A DNA stretch of 64,000 nucleotides from Dactylosporangium siamense (GTDB lineage: Bacteria > Actinomycetota > Actinomycetes > Mycobacteriales > Micromonosporaceae), in contig NZ_BONQ01000054.1 of NCBI RefSeq assembly GCF_016862795.1, forward strand, positions 27,613 to 91,612. The letters run 5' to 3'. Positions 31,737 to 39,234 of the stretch are shown here, in pieces. How positions within the stretch are numbered: position 1 is the first letter of the stretch; every line of letters begins with the position of its first letter. The notes under the pieces were generated by a model. It had not been told where the DNA came from. It saw only the letters and a program-made list of their open reading frames with translations, and did no database searches. The translations under genes were made by a program, and so were the position numbers.

Positions 31737-32813
31737 ATGGACCTGCGGTATGGCATGAACCCGCACCAGACGGCGGCGACCGCGGTGCCGATCGAGCCGG
31801 AGCGGCGACCGTTGCGGATGGTGCACGGGCAGCCGTCGTACATCAACGTCCTGGACGCCGCCGGTGCCTGGCAGCTGGTCCGGGAGGCCGCAGCGGCGCT
31901 CGGGCGACCGGTCGCGGCGTCGTTCAAGCACGTGTCACCGGCCGGTGCCGCGACCGCGGGTCCCGTCGACGCGGTCATGGCGCACACGTACCGGCTGGAT
32001 CCGGGCCGGACCGGGGCGCTGACCAGTGCCTACGTGCGGGCGAGGGACGCCGATCCGAAGAGCTCCTACGGTGACTTCGTCGCGGTGTCCGAGCCCGTCG
32101 ACGCGGAACTGGCCGACCTGCTGCGGCGGGTGGTGTCCGACGGCATCGTCGCACCCGGGTTCGAGCCGGGGGTCGTGGCGACCCTCGCGGCGAAGAAGGG
32201 CGGCCGGTTCCTCGTCGTGGAGGCCGACCCGGCTTACGAGCCACCGGCGGTGGAGACCCGCGACGTCTACGGGCTGCGCCTCACCCAGCCCCGCGACGCC
32301 GCGCCCCTGACCCGCGCGCTGCTCGCCGATCCGCGCCTGCCGGCCGGCGCCGTCGACGACCTGCTGCTCGGTCTCGTCGTGGTCCGGTACACCCAGTCGA
32401 ACTCGGTCGCGTACGTGCGCGACGGGATGGCGCTGGGGATCGGCGCCGGACAGCAGTCCCGGGTCGACTGCACCCGCCTCGCCGGCGCCAAGGCGTCCAC
32501 CTGGTGGCTGCGCCGCCACCCGTCGTGCCAGGCCTTTGAAGCCGCGGCGAAGGTGCAGGACCGGGTCGCGGCGCAGCTGCGCCGGGTCGGGGCGATTCCC
32601 GACCCGGCGGGGTGGCTGCGGGACCTCGACGGGGTCGCGTTCGTGTCCGACGGTGCGCTGCCGTTCCCCGACAACGTCGAGGAGGCGGTCCGGCACGGCG
32701 TGCGGTACATCGCCGAGCCGGGAGACTCGATCCGCTCGACCGCCGTGCTCGAAGCGTGCGAACGGCTGGGCGTCACGCACGTGCGCACCGGCGTGCGCCT
32801 GTTCCGGCACTGA
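31737..32813 (+). CDS. AICAR formyltransferase, stand-alone, eukaryotic ATIC type
   Basis: 358 residues. It covers only the formyltransferase part of PurH (AICAR + 10-formyl-THF to FAICAR); no IMP cyclohydrolase domain is present. The start LRYGMNPHQTA is typical. The motif SFKHVSPAG (Lys64, His65), KSSYGDFVA, SDGIIVAPG-like VSDGIVAPGFE, RYTQSNSVAYVR, IGAGQQSRVDCTRLAG and WWLRRHP match the human ATIC branch more than the common bacterial PurH, which has KHxNPCG. ATG 31737 lies four bases after GGAGG in the riboswitch hairpin. A full purH elsewhere is expected. Confidence 0.88.
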   Translation: MDLRYGMNPHQTAATAVPIEPERRPLRMVHGQPSYINVLDAAGAWQLVREAAAALGRPVAASFKHVSPAGAATAGPVDAVMAHTYRLDPGRTGALTSAYVRARDADPKSSYGDFVAVSEPVDAELADLLRRVVSDGIVAPGFEPGVVATLAAKKGGRFLVVEADPAYEPPAVETRDVYGLRLTQPRDAAPLTRALLADPRLPAGAVDDLLLGLVVVRYTQSNSVAYVRDGMALGIGAGQQSRVDCTRLAGAKASTWWLRRHPSCQAFEAAAKVQDRVAAQLRRVGAIPDPAGWLRDLDGVAFVSDGALPFPDNVEEAVRHGVRYIAEPGDSIRSTAVLEACERLGVTHVRTGVRLFRH

Positions 32814-32877
32814 CACAGCCGGGCGGCTTCCGGCACTGACACAGCCGGCGGCTTCCGGCGCTGACGCTGCCGGCGGC
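32802..32877. repeat. Three tandem 25-26 bp copies at the 3' end of the AICARFT gene
   Basis: Copies at 32802-32827, 32828-32852 and 32853-32877. The first includes the last codons and the stop of the gene; the second is nearly identical and the third has drifted. They fill the gap to the convergent VOC gene. Confidence 0.8.
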
Positions 32878-32881
32878 GCGG

Positions 32882-33292
32882 TCAGCCCTGCTGGATCCGC
32901 ACGGTGTTGCCGGACGGGTCGCGGAACGCCGAGTCGCGCGGGCCCCACGGCCGCTCGATCGGCTCCTGCAGCACCTCGGCGCCGGAGGACCGCACCCGCT
33001 CGAACGCCGTGTCGAGGTCGTCGGTGCTGAGGACGATCATCGGCAGGACACCCTTGGACAGCAGCTCCTGCAGGGCTTCGGCGTCCGCCTCGGTGCGACC
33101 GGCCTGCGGCAGCGACAGCACGAACTGCAGCCCGTTCTGGTCCTTGCCGCCGAGCGTGACCCAACGGGCCGCGCCCTCCCCGATGTCGTTCTGCACCTCG
33201 AGGCCGAGCGCCTCGGTGTAGAAGGCGAGCGACGCGTCCCAGTCGCTCACGGTGATGTGGTGATACTTGAGTGCCAGCAGTTCGTTTTCCAT
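32882..33292 (-). CDS. VOC/glyoxalase superfamily protein
   Basis: 136 residues with the two-beta-alpha-beta-beta-beta-repeat layout. KYHHITVSDWDASLAFYTEALGLEV opens the first module, and AFRDPSGNTVRIQQG ends the second with the usual DPxGN turn. Metal ligands may be the first His of YHH and the Glu/Gln near the end, but the typical terminal Glu is replaced by Gln-rich IQQ. Function is open: the family includes glyoxalases, dioxygenases and drug-binding resistance proteins. Confidence 0.85.
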   Translation of the reverse strand: MENELLALKYHHITVSDWDASLAFYTEALGLEVQNDIGEGAARWVTLGGKDQNGLQFVLSLPQAGRTEADAEALQELLSKGVLPMIVLSTDDLDTAFERVRSSGAEVLQEPIERPWGPRDSAFRDPSGNTVRIQQG

Positions 33293-33357
33293 GGGTGCAA
33301 CCCTAGGAACGCCCAGGTCCGGGCCGCTTCTTGATTCCTGACCGGTTCACTGTCTCG

Positions 33358-33987
33358 TCAGGTGGTCGTGCTGCGGGCTGCCACGGCGGCCCGGACGGTG
33401 GGGGTCAGGGCGGTCGCGATCACCGCATACCCAGCGCTGGACGGGTGGAAGCGATCCGGGCTGAACAGCGCCGGCTCCGCGGCGAACGCGGCCGCGCTCC
33501 GGCCGATGTCGGCGATGTGGGCGCCCGCCGTGCGCGCCGCGAGGGTCTGGGCCTGCTGCAGCGCGTGGCTGCCGGCGCGGACGGCCAGCCGCAACTGCGG
33601 CGGCACCCACGGGATGACGCTCAGGTCGGGTGCGGGCGCGACCACCACCTCGGCGCCGGCGGCGCGCAGGGCGCGGACCGCGTCCCTGAGCAGGGCCGCG
33701 GCCCGCTGCGGCGGGACGAAGTGGGTGAGGTCGTTGGCGCCGACGATGATGAGCGCCAGATCCGGCGCCGCGGCCGTCGCCCGGCGGACCTGATCCGCGA
33801 GGCCCTGACTGTCGGCGCCGGGCACCGCGAAGACCCGCGCCTGCGCCGGCGTGCCCGCCGCGGTCAGCGCCGCGGCCAGTCTCGCCCCGACGGTGTCGTC
33901 GGGGCTGGACGCGCCCTGCCCGTAGGCGATGGAGTCGCCGAGCACGGCGAGCGTCAGTGTCACAGCAATCGACAACGCCGACACCAC
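33358..33987 (-). CDS. SGNH/GDSL-family hydrolase
   Basis: 209 residues. Block I is AVLGDSIAYGQGAS with the nucleophile Ser, block III is IIVGANDLTHF (Gly-Asn), and block V is SPDRFHPSSAGY with the Asp-x-x-His pair, so the catalytic set is complete. It acts as an esterase, lipase or acyl-hydrolase on an unknown substrate. The N-terminus is only weakly hydrophobic, so secretion is uncertain. It is divergent from the ArsR-SRPBCC gene across 57 bases that contain a perfect palindromic operator. Confidence 0.87.
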   Translation of the reverse strand: MVSALSIAVTLTLAVLGDSIAYGQGASSPDDTVGARLAAALTAAGTPAQARVFAVPGADSQGLADQVRRATAAAPDLALIIVGANDLTHFVPPQRAAALLRDAVRALRAAGAEVVVAPAPDLSVIPWVPPQLRLAVRAGSHALQQAQTLAARTAGAHIADIGRSAAAFAAEPALFSPDRFHPSSAGYAVIATALTPTVRAAVAARSTTT

Positions 33988-34008
33988 CGCGTTCGTTCCC
34001 GCGCAAGG

Positions 34009-34039
34009 TTGACATTATGCAGGCAGATGCCTGCATAAT
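34009..34039 (+). promoter_or_regulatory. Leaderless promoter covered by a perfect 26-bp palindrome
   Basis: TTGACA (34009-34014) and CATAAT (34034-34039) form a promoter with a 19-base spacer. The inverted repeat ATTATGCAGGCA-GA-TGCCTGCATAAT-type arms (34014-34025 and 34028-34039) match at all 12 positions and fill the spacer. The GTG start at 34045 is about where transcription would begin, so the mRNA is probably leaderless. The ArsR protein encoded next is the likely binder. Confidence 0.8.
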
Positions 34040-34044
34040 GGGGT

Positions 34045-34821
34045 GTGGGCGAGATCGAGGTCTTCAAGGCCCTGGCCGACCCGACCAGGCGGCTCCTGCT
34101 CGACCGGCTCCGCGACCGCAACGGTCAGACGCTGCGCGAGCTGTGCGAGCACCTCGCCATGGCCCGACAGTCGGCCACCCAGCATCTCGACCTGCTCGTG
34201 GCGGCGAACCTCGTCACCGTCGTGCGGCGAGGGCGGGAGCGCCTGCACTACCTGAACCCGGCGCCGATCCACGAGATCGAGGAGCGCTGGATCTCCGGCT
34301 TCGACCTGCCCCGGCTACGGGCACTCAGCAGCATCAAACGGCAAGCAGAGGAGCACGCCATGGCATCCGTGCCGACGTACGTGTACGTCACCTACATCCA
34401 CGCGACCGCCGAGCAGGTCTGGCGGGCGTTGACCGACGCCGACCTCACCGCGCGGTTCTGGGGCCACGCCAACATCTCCGACTGGCAGCAGGGCTCATCC
34501 TGGGAGCACCGGCGCACCGACGGATCGGGCGTCAACGACGGCGTCGGCACGGTGCTCGTCGCCGAGCCGCCGACGCGGCTGAGCATCACCTTCGAAAGCG
34601 GCGGGGAGCAGGACCCGTCGGTCGTCACCTTCCTGGTCGAGCCGCACCACGACATCGTGCGGCTCACCGTGACCCACGAACGCCTCGGCGACCTGGACAC
34701 CTACACCAGCGTCTCCAGCGGCTGGCCGGCGGTCCTGTCCAACCTCAAGTCCCTGCTCGAGACCGGCGACGTGCTCCCCCAGACGCCGTGGGAGATGCCC
34801 AGCGCCCGCGCGGCCGTTTGA
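34045..34821 (+). CDS. ArsR winged-helix regulator fused to SRPBCC (AHSA1-like) domain
   Basis: 258 residues from a GTG. Residues 1-95 are an ArsR regulator (VFKALADPTRRLLLDRL, LCEHLAMARQSATQHLDLL, RRGRERLHYLNP). Residues about 110-250 are a START/SRPBCC fold (YVTYIHATAEQVWRALTD, FWGHANISDW, GWPAVLSNLKSLLETG). The two are often encoded as separate neighbouring genes; here they are one continuous frame, with an internal ATG at 34360 (Met before ASVPTYV) that might still give the SRPBCC part alone. Ligand binding by the SRPBCC part may relieve repression directly. Confidence 0.85.
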   Translation: MGEIEVFKALADPTRRLLLDRLRDRNGQTLRELCEHLAMARQSATQHLDLLVAANLVTVVRRGRERLHYLNPAPIHEIEERWISGFDLPRLRALSSIKRQAEEHAMASVPTYVYVTYIHATAEQVWRALTDADLTARFWGHANISDWQQGSSWEHRRTDGSGVNDGVGTVLVAEPPTRLSITFESGGEQDPSVVTFLVEPHHDIVRLTVTHERLGDLDTYTSVSSGWPAVLSNLKSLLETGDVLPQTPWEMPSARAAV

Positions 34822-34858
34822 ACCCGTCCGCGCGGCTGAACCGCCCAGGTGATCGATG

Positions 34859-34898
34859 CCATACGGTAACCGGATCACCTCAGGAGGTAACCGTATGG
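34859..34898. promoter_or_regulatory. Inverted repeat spanning the RBS of the SDR gene
   Basis: CCATACGGTAACC (34859-34871) and GGTAACCGTATGG (34886-34898) match at 12 of 13 positions. The AGGAGG site lies between and within the arms and the start codon is inside the right arm. It could be an operator or a folded leader that hides the ribosome binding site. Confidence 0.6.
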
Positions 34899-35593
34899 AG
34901 ATCGACGGATCTGTCGCACTGGTCACCGGCGCCAACCGGGGCCTCGGCCTGCACATCGCCCGCGAGCTGCTGGCCCGTGGCGCCACGGTGTACGCGACCG
35001 CCCGCGACCCGAGAACCGTCGACCTACCGGGCGCGACCGTGCTGCCGCTCGACGTCACCGACGCCGCGTCCGTGCGGGCCGCCGCCGAGGCCGCCGGGGA
35101 CGTCACGCTGCTGGTCAACAACGCCGGCGTGGCGACCTTCTCCAACCTCGTCGACGGCGACCTGGACAGCATCCGCCTGGAGATGGACACCCACTTCTTC
35201 GGCACGCTGCGGATGGTCCGCGCGTTCGCCCCGATCCTGGCCGGAAACGGCGGCGGCGCCATCGTCAACCTGCTGTCGGTGCTGTCGTGGGTCACGTTCC
35301 TGGACGCGACGTCGTACAGCGCGGCGAAGGCGGCCCAGTGGAGCCTCACCAACGGCGTGCGCCTCGAGCTCGCGAAGCAGGGCACCCAGGTCAGCGCCGT
35401 GCACCTGGGCGCCGCCGACACCGACATGATGACCCGCTGGGAGATCCCGAAGCTCGACCCGGCGTTCGTCGCGACCGCCGTGGTGGACGGTGTCGCCCGC
35501 GGCGACCTGGAGATCCTCGTCGACGACGCCGCCACCGGCGCGAAGGCCGCGCTGGCCGCCGACCTCCGGGTGGTGTACCCCCAGCTGGCCTGA
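34895..35593 (+). CDS. Short-chain dehydrogenase/reductase
   Basis: 232 residues from ATG 34895, with AGGAGG about eight bases upstream. Classical SDR fold: ALVTGANRGLG cofactor loop, LPLDVTD, LVNNAGVA, and catalytic Ser/Tyr/Lys in NLLSVLSWV and SYSAAKAA. The Ala-Arg after the second strand (YATARDP) suggests NADP(H) preference. Substrate unknown. It follows the ArsR-SRPBCC gene in the same direction but has its own regulatory inverted repeat. Confidence 0.9.
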   Translation: MEIDGSVALVTGANRGLGLHIARELLARGATVYATARDPRTVDLPGATVLPLDVTDAASVRAAAEAAGDVTLLVNNAGVATFSNLVDGDLDSIRLEMDTHFFGTLRMVRAFAPILAGNGGGAIVNLLSVLSWVTFLDATSYSAAKAAQWSLTNGVRLELAKQGTQVSAVHLGAADTDMMTRWEIPKLDPAFVATAVVDGVARGDLEILVDDAATGAKAALAADLRVVYPQLA

Positions 35594-35598
35594 CCCGG

Positions 35599-35997
35599 TC
35601 ACACCGCCTCGACGGTCACCGTGCCGCCCGCAGCGGTCAACCGCTTCCCGAGCAGCTCCATCTCGACGGGCGTGCCGGTGAGTCCGTCGCCCGTCAACAG
35701 CGCGTAGGCGCCGGCGGCCGCTGCGAGGGTCAGGCCGTCGCGGCGCAGCACGGCGAGCAGCCGGACCCGCAGCGGCCGGTTGACCTCCGGGTCGGCGCGC
35801 AGCCGTGCCAGGCCGAACTCGGCGATGATCGCCGCGCGGAGTCTGGGGTGCAGCTCGCCGTCGCCGCACTCCTGGGTCGTGTGACCGCAGCCGGCACAGT
35901 GCACGAAGACGCCCCACTCATGGCGATCGCCGGCGGCGAACTCCGAGACGGAGACCTGGCGGGTCCCGCCGCAGCCGCACGGCGCAGTCTCCCCCAT
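35599..35997 (-). CDS. Hypothetical protein with Cys-rich N-terminus and bL12-like C-terminal segment
   Basis: 132 residues from ATG 35997 (a GTG at 36006 is possible). The first 60 residues hold CGCGG, HCAGCGH and ECGDGE, which look like a zinc ribbon. The C-terminal 55 residues (RVRLLAVLRRDGLTLAAAAGAY...GKRLTAAGGTVTVEAV) resemble the C-terminal domain of ribosomal protein bL12 in spacing of Gly, Ala and the final beta strand. Proteins with this tail are common in actinomycetes and of unknown function. Confidence 0.6.
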   Translation of the reverse strand: MGETAPCGCGGTRQVSVSEFAAGDRHEWGVFVHCAGCGHTTQECGDGELHPRLRAAIIAEFGLARLRADPEVNRPLRVRLLAVLRRDGLTLAAAAGAYALLTGDGLTGTPVEMELLGKRLTAAGGTVTVEAV

Positions 35998-36041
35998 GGC
36001 GGCCACGGTACCGGGCGGCGCCGGCACCGTGGCCGTGGATG

Positions 36042-36878
36042 TCAGGGCAGCATCGCGGGGTTGCCGGCCAGCGCGGCGAGCCGGTCCGCGTCGATGAACC
36101 AGTCGGCGAGGGGCGGGCGCTTGACCGCGTTCTCCAGCTGCCCGCCGACGGCGTCCGGTGGCAGGGTGGTGTCGGCGCCGTACACGGGGACGCTGCGCTG
36201 GGCGACAACCATGAGGTACCAGCCCTGCATCTGGCGGCGGGCGACGAGCGTGTCCCCGCCCTGCCCGTCGTCCTCGTGCCAGACCGCGACCGGCACCCCG
36301 GCGACGTTGATGACGCGGCACTCGCGGCCCACCCCGGGCAGCGCACACGGGTCGTCGGTCGGGCCCGTTGTGCCGTCGCCGAGGACCGCGGCCCACAGCT
36401 GGCCCTCGCCGCGCCCGTCGGAGACCAGCACGTTCGCGGTCATGAAGATGCGCAGCGCGCCCGCCGACGGGGTCTGGTCGAGGCGGACCGCCGGCTGCGA
36501 CGGGTCGGCGAACGGATACCTGCTGCGCCCCTCGTAGCCGGCCGGCAGCGCCGCCACCAGCAGGTCGTAGACCACTCGGTCCCGGGTGGCGGGGACGTTC
36601 GCCGGGGGTACCGACACCGCAGCCGAAACACTCACAGGTGCCTTCGGTGGCTCGGCGACCACCGCGGGCGCCGACACCGCGGGCGGCCGGGACGGCAGCA
36701 GGGCGGGGGTGACCAGCGCCGCGACCACGGTCACGCCGGCGAGCCCGACGGACGCGGCAACGACCCGGTCGCGACGAGCGGCGGCCCGCGACGCGAGCGC
36801 GAGGACCTGCTCCGCCTCGCGCAGCGGCGGCGCGTCCACGTCGAGGGCGACCTCGCACAGGTGCTTGACGTCGTTCAC
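36042..36878 (-). CDS. Membrane-anchored protein paired with SigE-type sigma factor
   Basis: 278 residues from a GTG with GGAGG nine bases upstream. Residues about 1-40 are cytosolic, one membrane helix follows (VVAASVGLAGVTVVAALVTPAL), then a Pro/Ala linker and an extracellular domain of about 190 residues with a likely disulfide (DDPCALPGVGRECRV). Its start overlaps the sigma factor stop by four bases. The topology fits an anti-sigma factor or signal receptor for that sigma factor, although no zinc-binding anti-sigma motif is present, so this is inference from position. Confidence 0.7.
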   Translation of the reverse strand: MNDVKHLCEVALDVDAPPLREAEQVLALASRAAARRDRVVAASVGLAGVTVVAALVTPALLPSRPPAVSAPAVVAEPPKAPVSVSAAVSVPPANVPATRDRVVYDLLVAALPAGYEGRSRYPFADPSQPAVRLDQTPSAGALRIFMTANVLVSDGRGEGQLWAAVLGDGTTGPTDDPCALPGVGRECRVINVAGVPVAVWHEDDGQGGDTLVARRQMQGWYLMVVAQRSVPVYGADTTLPPDAVGGQLENAVKRPPLADWFIDADRLAALAGNPAMLP

Positions 36879-37444
36879 GGTTGTCCTCCCGGAATGGTGG
36901 GCTTGAGGTTGTCGCCGAGCACCTCGCGCAGGTTGTCGAGGCCGCGGGCGGTCTGGCTCTTGACGGTGCCCGGCGAGCAGCCGAGGACCTCGGCGACCTG
37001 CTCGACCGACAGATCCGCCCAGAACCGCAGGACGAGCACCGCCCGCCGCCCCTTCGGGATGCGCAGCAGCGCGGTCTTGAGCACCTGCCGCTCCTCGACC
37101 CCACGCTGCTCGGGCTGCTCCGGCGCCACCGTGTCGAGCGCCTCGTCGTCGTGGGTCGGTCGCTCCCGCCGCCACGGCCGCCGGCCCTCGTCGAGGAACG
37201 CACGCAGCAGCACCCGGCGGGCATACTGGTCGAGCACGTCGTGCCGGTCGATCCGCGTCCACGCCCGGTACAGCTTCGTGAACGCCGTCTGCGTCAGATC
37301 CTCGGCGAGGTGCCAGTCGCCGCAGAGCAGGAACGCGGTGTTGCGCAGGTGGCCCGCCCGGGCGGCGTAGTACGCGACGAACTCCTCGTCGTGTTCACGC
37401 CGCCCGCCGCGCCGCAGGATTCGCATCATCATCGGGTTAGACAC
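36875..37444 (-). CDS. SigE-family ECF RNA polymerase sigma factor
   Basis: 189 residues. The actinobacterial SigE-type family: FVAYYAARAGHLRNTAFLLCGDWHLAEDLTQ is region 2, LDQYARRVLLRAFLDEGRRPWRRE the linker typical of the group, and RRAVLVLRFWADLSVEQVAEVLGCSPGTVKSQ region 4 with its helix-turn-helix. The start among MSNPMMMRI is uncertain by a few residues. It is translationally coupled to the single-pass membrane protein downstream. Confidence 0.9.
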   Translation of the reverse strand: MSNPMMMRILRRGGRREHDEEFVAYYAARAGHLRNTAFLLCGDWHLAEDLTQTAFTKLYRAWTRIDRHDVLDQYARRVLLRAFLDEGRRPWRRERPTHDDEALDTVAPEQPEQRGVEERQVLKTALLRIPKGRRAVLVLRFWADLSVEQVAEVLGCSPGTVKSQTARGLDNLREVLGDNLKPTIPGGQP

Positions 37445-37475
37445 GTACGGCGCCCCACATCCGGTTGCCTGCGCG

Positions 37476-37667
37476 CTACCGCCTCCGCCCGGCCTGCTTC
37501 ACCTTGTTGTTGGCGATCAGCAGCCCGACCGCCCCGACCATCGTCACCGGCGCGAAGATCAGCGTCAGGATCGGCACATCACCAAGGATCCCCGCGGCGT
37601 TGCCGACCAGCCCCACCAGCGCCACGATCCGCCAGACGGCGAGTTTCTTGCGGGCGTCCTCCGCCAT
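37476..37667 (-). CDS. Small two-helix membrane protein
   Basis: 63 residues from ATG 37667 with GGGAGGGA upstream. Two hydrophobic helices (AVWRIVALVGLVGNAAGIL and LTLIFAPVTMVGAVGLLIA) flanked by basic ends. No family recognised. It lies just upstream of the SigE gene on the same strand, 31 bases from its start, and may be co-transcribed. Confidence 0.65.
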   Translation of the reverse strand: MAEDARKKLAVWRIVALVGLVGNAAGILGDVPILTLIFAPVTMVGAVGLLIANNKVKQAGRRR

Positions 37668-37718
37668 GTCGTCCCTCCCAAGGTCGTGCCGGGACTGTAC
37701 TGCTGGGATAGTCACCAG

Positions 37719-38255
37719 GTGTCTCCGGTCCTCGCCATCGCCGGTGCCGCCGGGTCCGGCAAGAGCACCCTCGCCGCCGCCCTGGACGCGCCGGTCGTCA
37801 GTCTCGACGACTGCTACCACACCGATCCCGACCGGGCCCCGAGCGTCCCCCGCTACGACGGCCCCGGCCGCGTCGTCAACTTCAGCGACCCGGCCTCGAT
37901 CGACATCGCCCTGGTCCGGCACCGCCTCGCCGCCTGCCCGGACGCCGACCTGGTCATCGTGGAGGGCATCTTCGCCCTCACCCTGGACGCGGTGCGCGCC
38001 ACGGCCCGGTGGACGGTGTTCGTCGACACGCCCCCCGACATCAGCATCGCCCGCAAGACGCTGCGCAAGATCGGCGAGGGTCGCGACGCCGGCCTGGTCC
38101 TGCGCGGCTACCTTGAGCACGGGCACGCCGCGTTCGTCCGGCACATCGCCCCGGCCCGGCGGCACGCGCACCTGGTCCTCGACGGCACCCGGCCGACCGG
38201 CGAGCTCCGCGCCACCGTCCTCCAGCACCTCACGACGAGAAGAGGCACCGCGTGA
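37719..38255 (+). CDS. Uridine kinase-like P-loop NTPase
   Basis: 178 residues from a GTG at 37719, placing the start nine residues before the Walker A motif GAAGSGKST; an upstream GTG at 37686 would add 11. SLDDCYH matches the substrate-binding DD(F/C)Y element of uridine kinases, and VIVEGIFAL the Walker B-like region. The RKIGEGRDAGLVLRGYLEH stretch fits the arginine-containing lid. Likely a nucleoside or small-molecule kinase. It overlaps the DoxX-like gene by four bases. Confidence 0.8.
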   Translation: MSPVLAIAGAAGSGKSTLAAALDAPVVSLDDCYHTDPDRAPSVPRYDGPGRVVNFSDPASIDIALVRHRLAACPDADLVIVEGIFALTLDAVRATARWTVFVDTPPDISIARKTLRKIGEGRDAGLVLRGYLEHGHAAFVRHIAPARRHAHLVLDGTRPTGELRATVLQHLTTRRGTA

Positions 38256-38677
38256 CGCCCACCCGAGCGGCGACCCTTGCGGGCCAGGTGGTGCTCGGCG
38301 CGTTCCTCCTGGGCGCCGGCACCGCCCACCTGACCGTCGCCCGCTCGGAGTTCCAGGCACAGGTGCCGTCGTGGCTCCCCCTGGACGCGGACTTCGTCGT
38401 CGTCGCTTCCGGCATTGTCGAGCTCTGCCTCGGGCTGGCCCTGCTCGCCACGTGGCGGCAACCGGCACGCGGCCTCGTCGGCGCGGTCACCGCGGTGTTC
38501 TTCATCGCCGTCTTCCCCGGCAACGTCGCACAGTTCCTGGAGCACAAGGACGGCTTCGGCCTGGACACGGACACAAAACGCGCAGTCCGGCTGCTCTTCC
38601 AGCCGCTCCTGGTCCTGTGGGCCCTGGCGGTGACCGCCGCCGTGCCCGCCCTGCGCTCACTCCGTCGACAGCACTGA
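38252..38677 (+). CDS. DoxX-like membrane protein
   Basis: 141 residues from a GTG that overlaps the kinase stop (GTGA). Four predicted helices in DoxX order: VVLGAFLLGAGTAHL, VVVASGIVELCLGLALLA, LVGAVTAVFFIAVFPGNVAQF, LLFQPLLVLWALAVTAAV. The GxxHL and PGNxxQ elements match small DoxX-related proteins. Function is unclear; some relatives work with thiol-redox partners. Confidence 0.75.
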   Translation: MTPTRAATLAGQVVLGAFLLGAGTAHLTVARSEFQAQVPSWLPLDADFVVVASGIVELCLGLALLATWRQPARGLVGAVTAVFFIAVFPGNVAQFLEHKDGFGLDTDTKRAVRLLFQPLLVLWALAVTAAVPALRSLRRQH

Positions 38678-38705
38678 CTCACCCGCCGCGACGGGAACCT
38701 GGCGC

Positions 38706-39170
38706 ATGGATAGAGTCGCGGGCATGGGGGTTGCCGTCGAGATTGTGCGGGAAGTTACCGACGAGGTGGTGCAGGCGTTCGGCCGGCTGCTGCCGCAGCT
38801 GTCACGCTCCGCCGAACCTCTCGACGCGGAGGCGTTGCGGGCGCTGCTGGCGTGGCCGGGCAACCGTCAGCTGATCGCCCGGGTGGACGGGCCCATCGTC
38901 GGCGCGTTGACGCTGGTGGTGTTCCCGATCCCGACCGGGCTACGGGCCTGGATCGAGGACGTGGTCGTCGACGAGGCGGCGCGCGGTCAGGGCGTGGGGG
39001 TGGCCCTGACCCAGGAGGCCGTCCGGCTGGCGCGGGCCGAGGGCGCCCGGACCGTCGACCTGACGTCTCGACCCTCGCGCGTCGCGGCGAACCGGCTGTA
39101 CGAGCGGCTCGGTTTCCAGCTGCGTGACTCGAAGGTGTACCGGATGCGGGCCGCCGACCCGGAGGTGTGA
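38706..39170 (+). CDS. GNAT-family N-acetyltransferase
   Basis: 154 residues (ATG 38706, or 38724 giving 148). The acetyl-CoA binding loop appears as VVDEAARGQGVGVALTQEAV, followed by ARTVDLTSRPSRVAANRLYERLGF, the standard motif A and B layout. Acceptor unknown. It precedes a truncated septum-formation-type frame. Confidence 0.85.
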   Translation: MDRVAGMGVAVEIVREVTDEVVQAFGRLLPQLSRSAEPLDAEALRALLAWPGNRQLIARVDGPIVGALTLVVFPIPTGLRAWIEDVVVDEAARGQGVGVALTQEAVRLARAEGARTVDLTSRPSRVAANRLYERLGFQLRDSKVYRMRAADPEV

Positions 39171-39234
39171 CGAAGTCGGCAGACCAAAGGCGGCCGTAAG
39201 GGCGTTGACAACGGGACCCGCGCAGCAGACAGTC

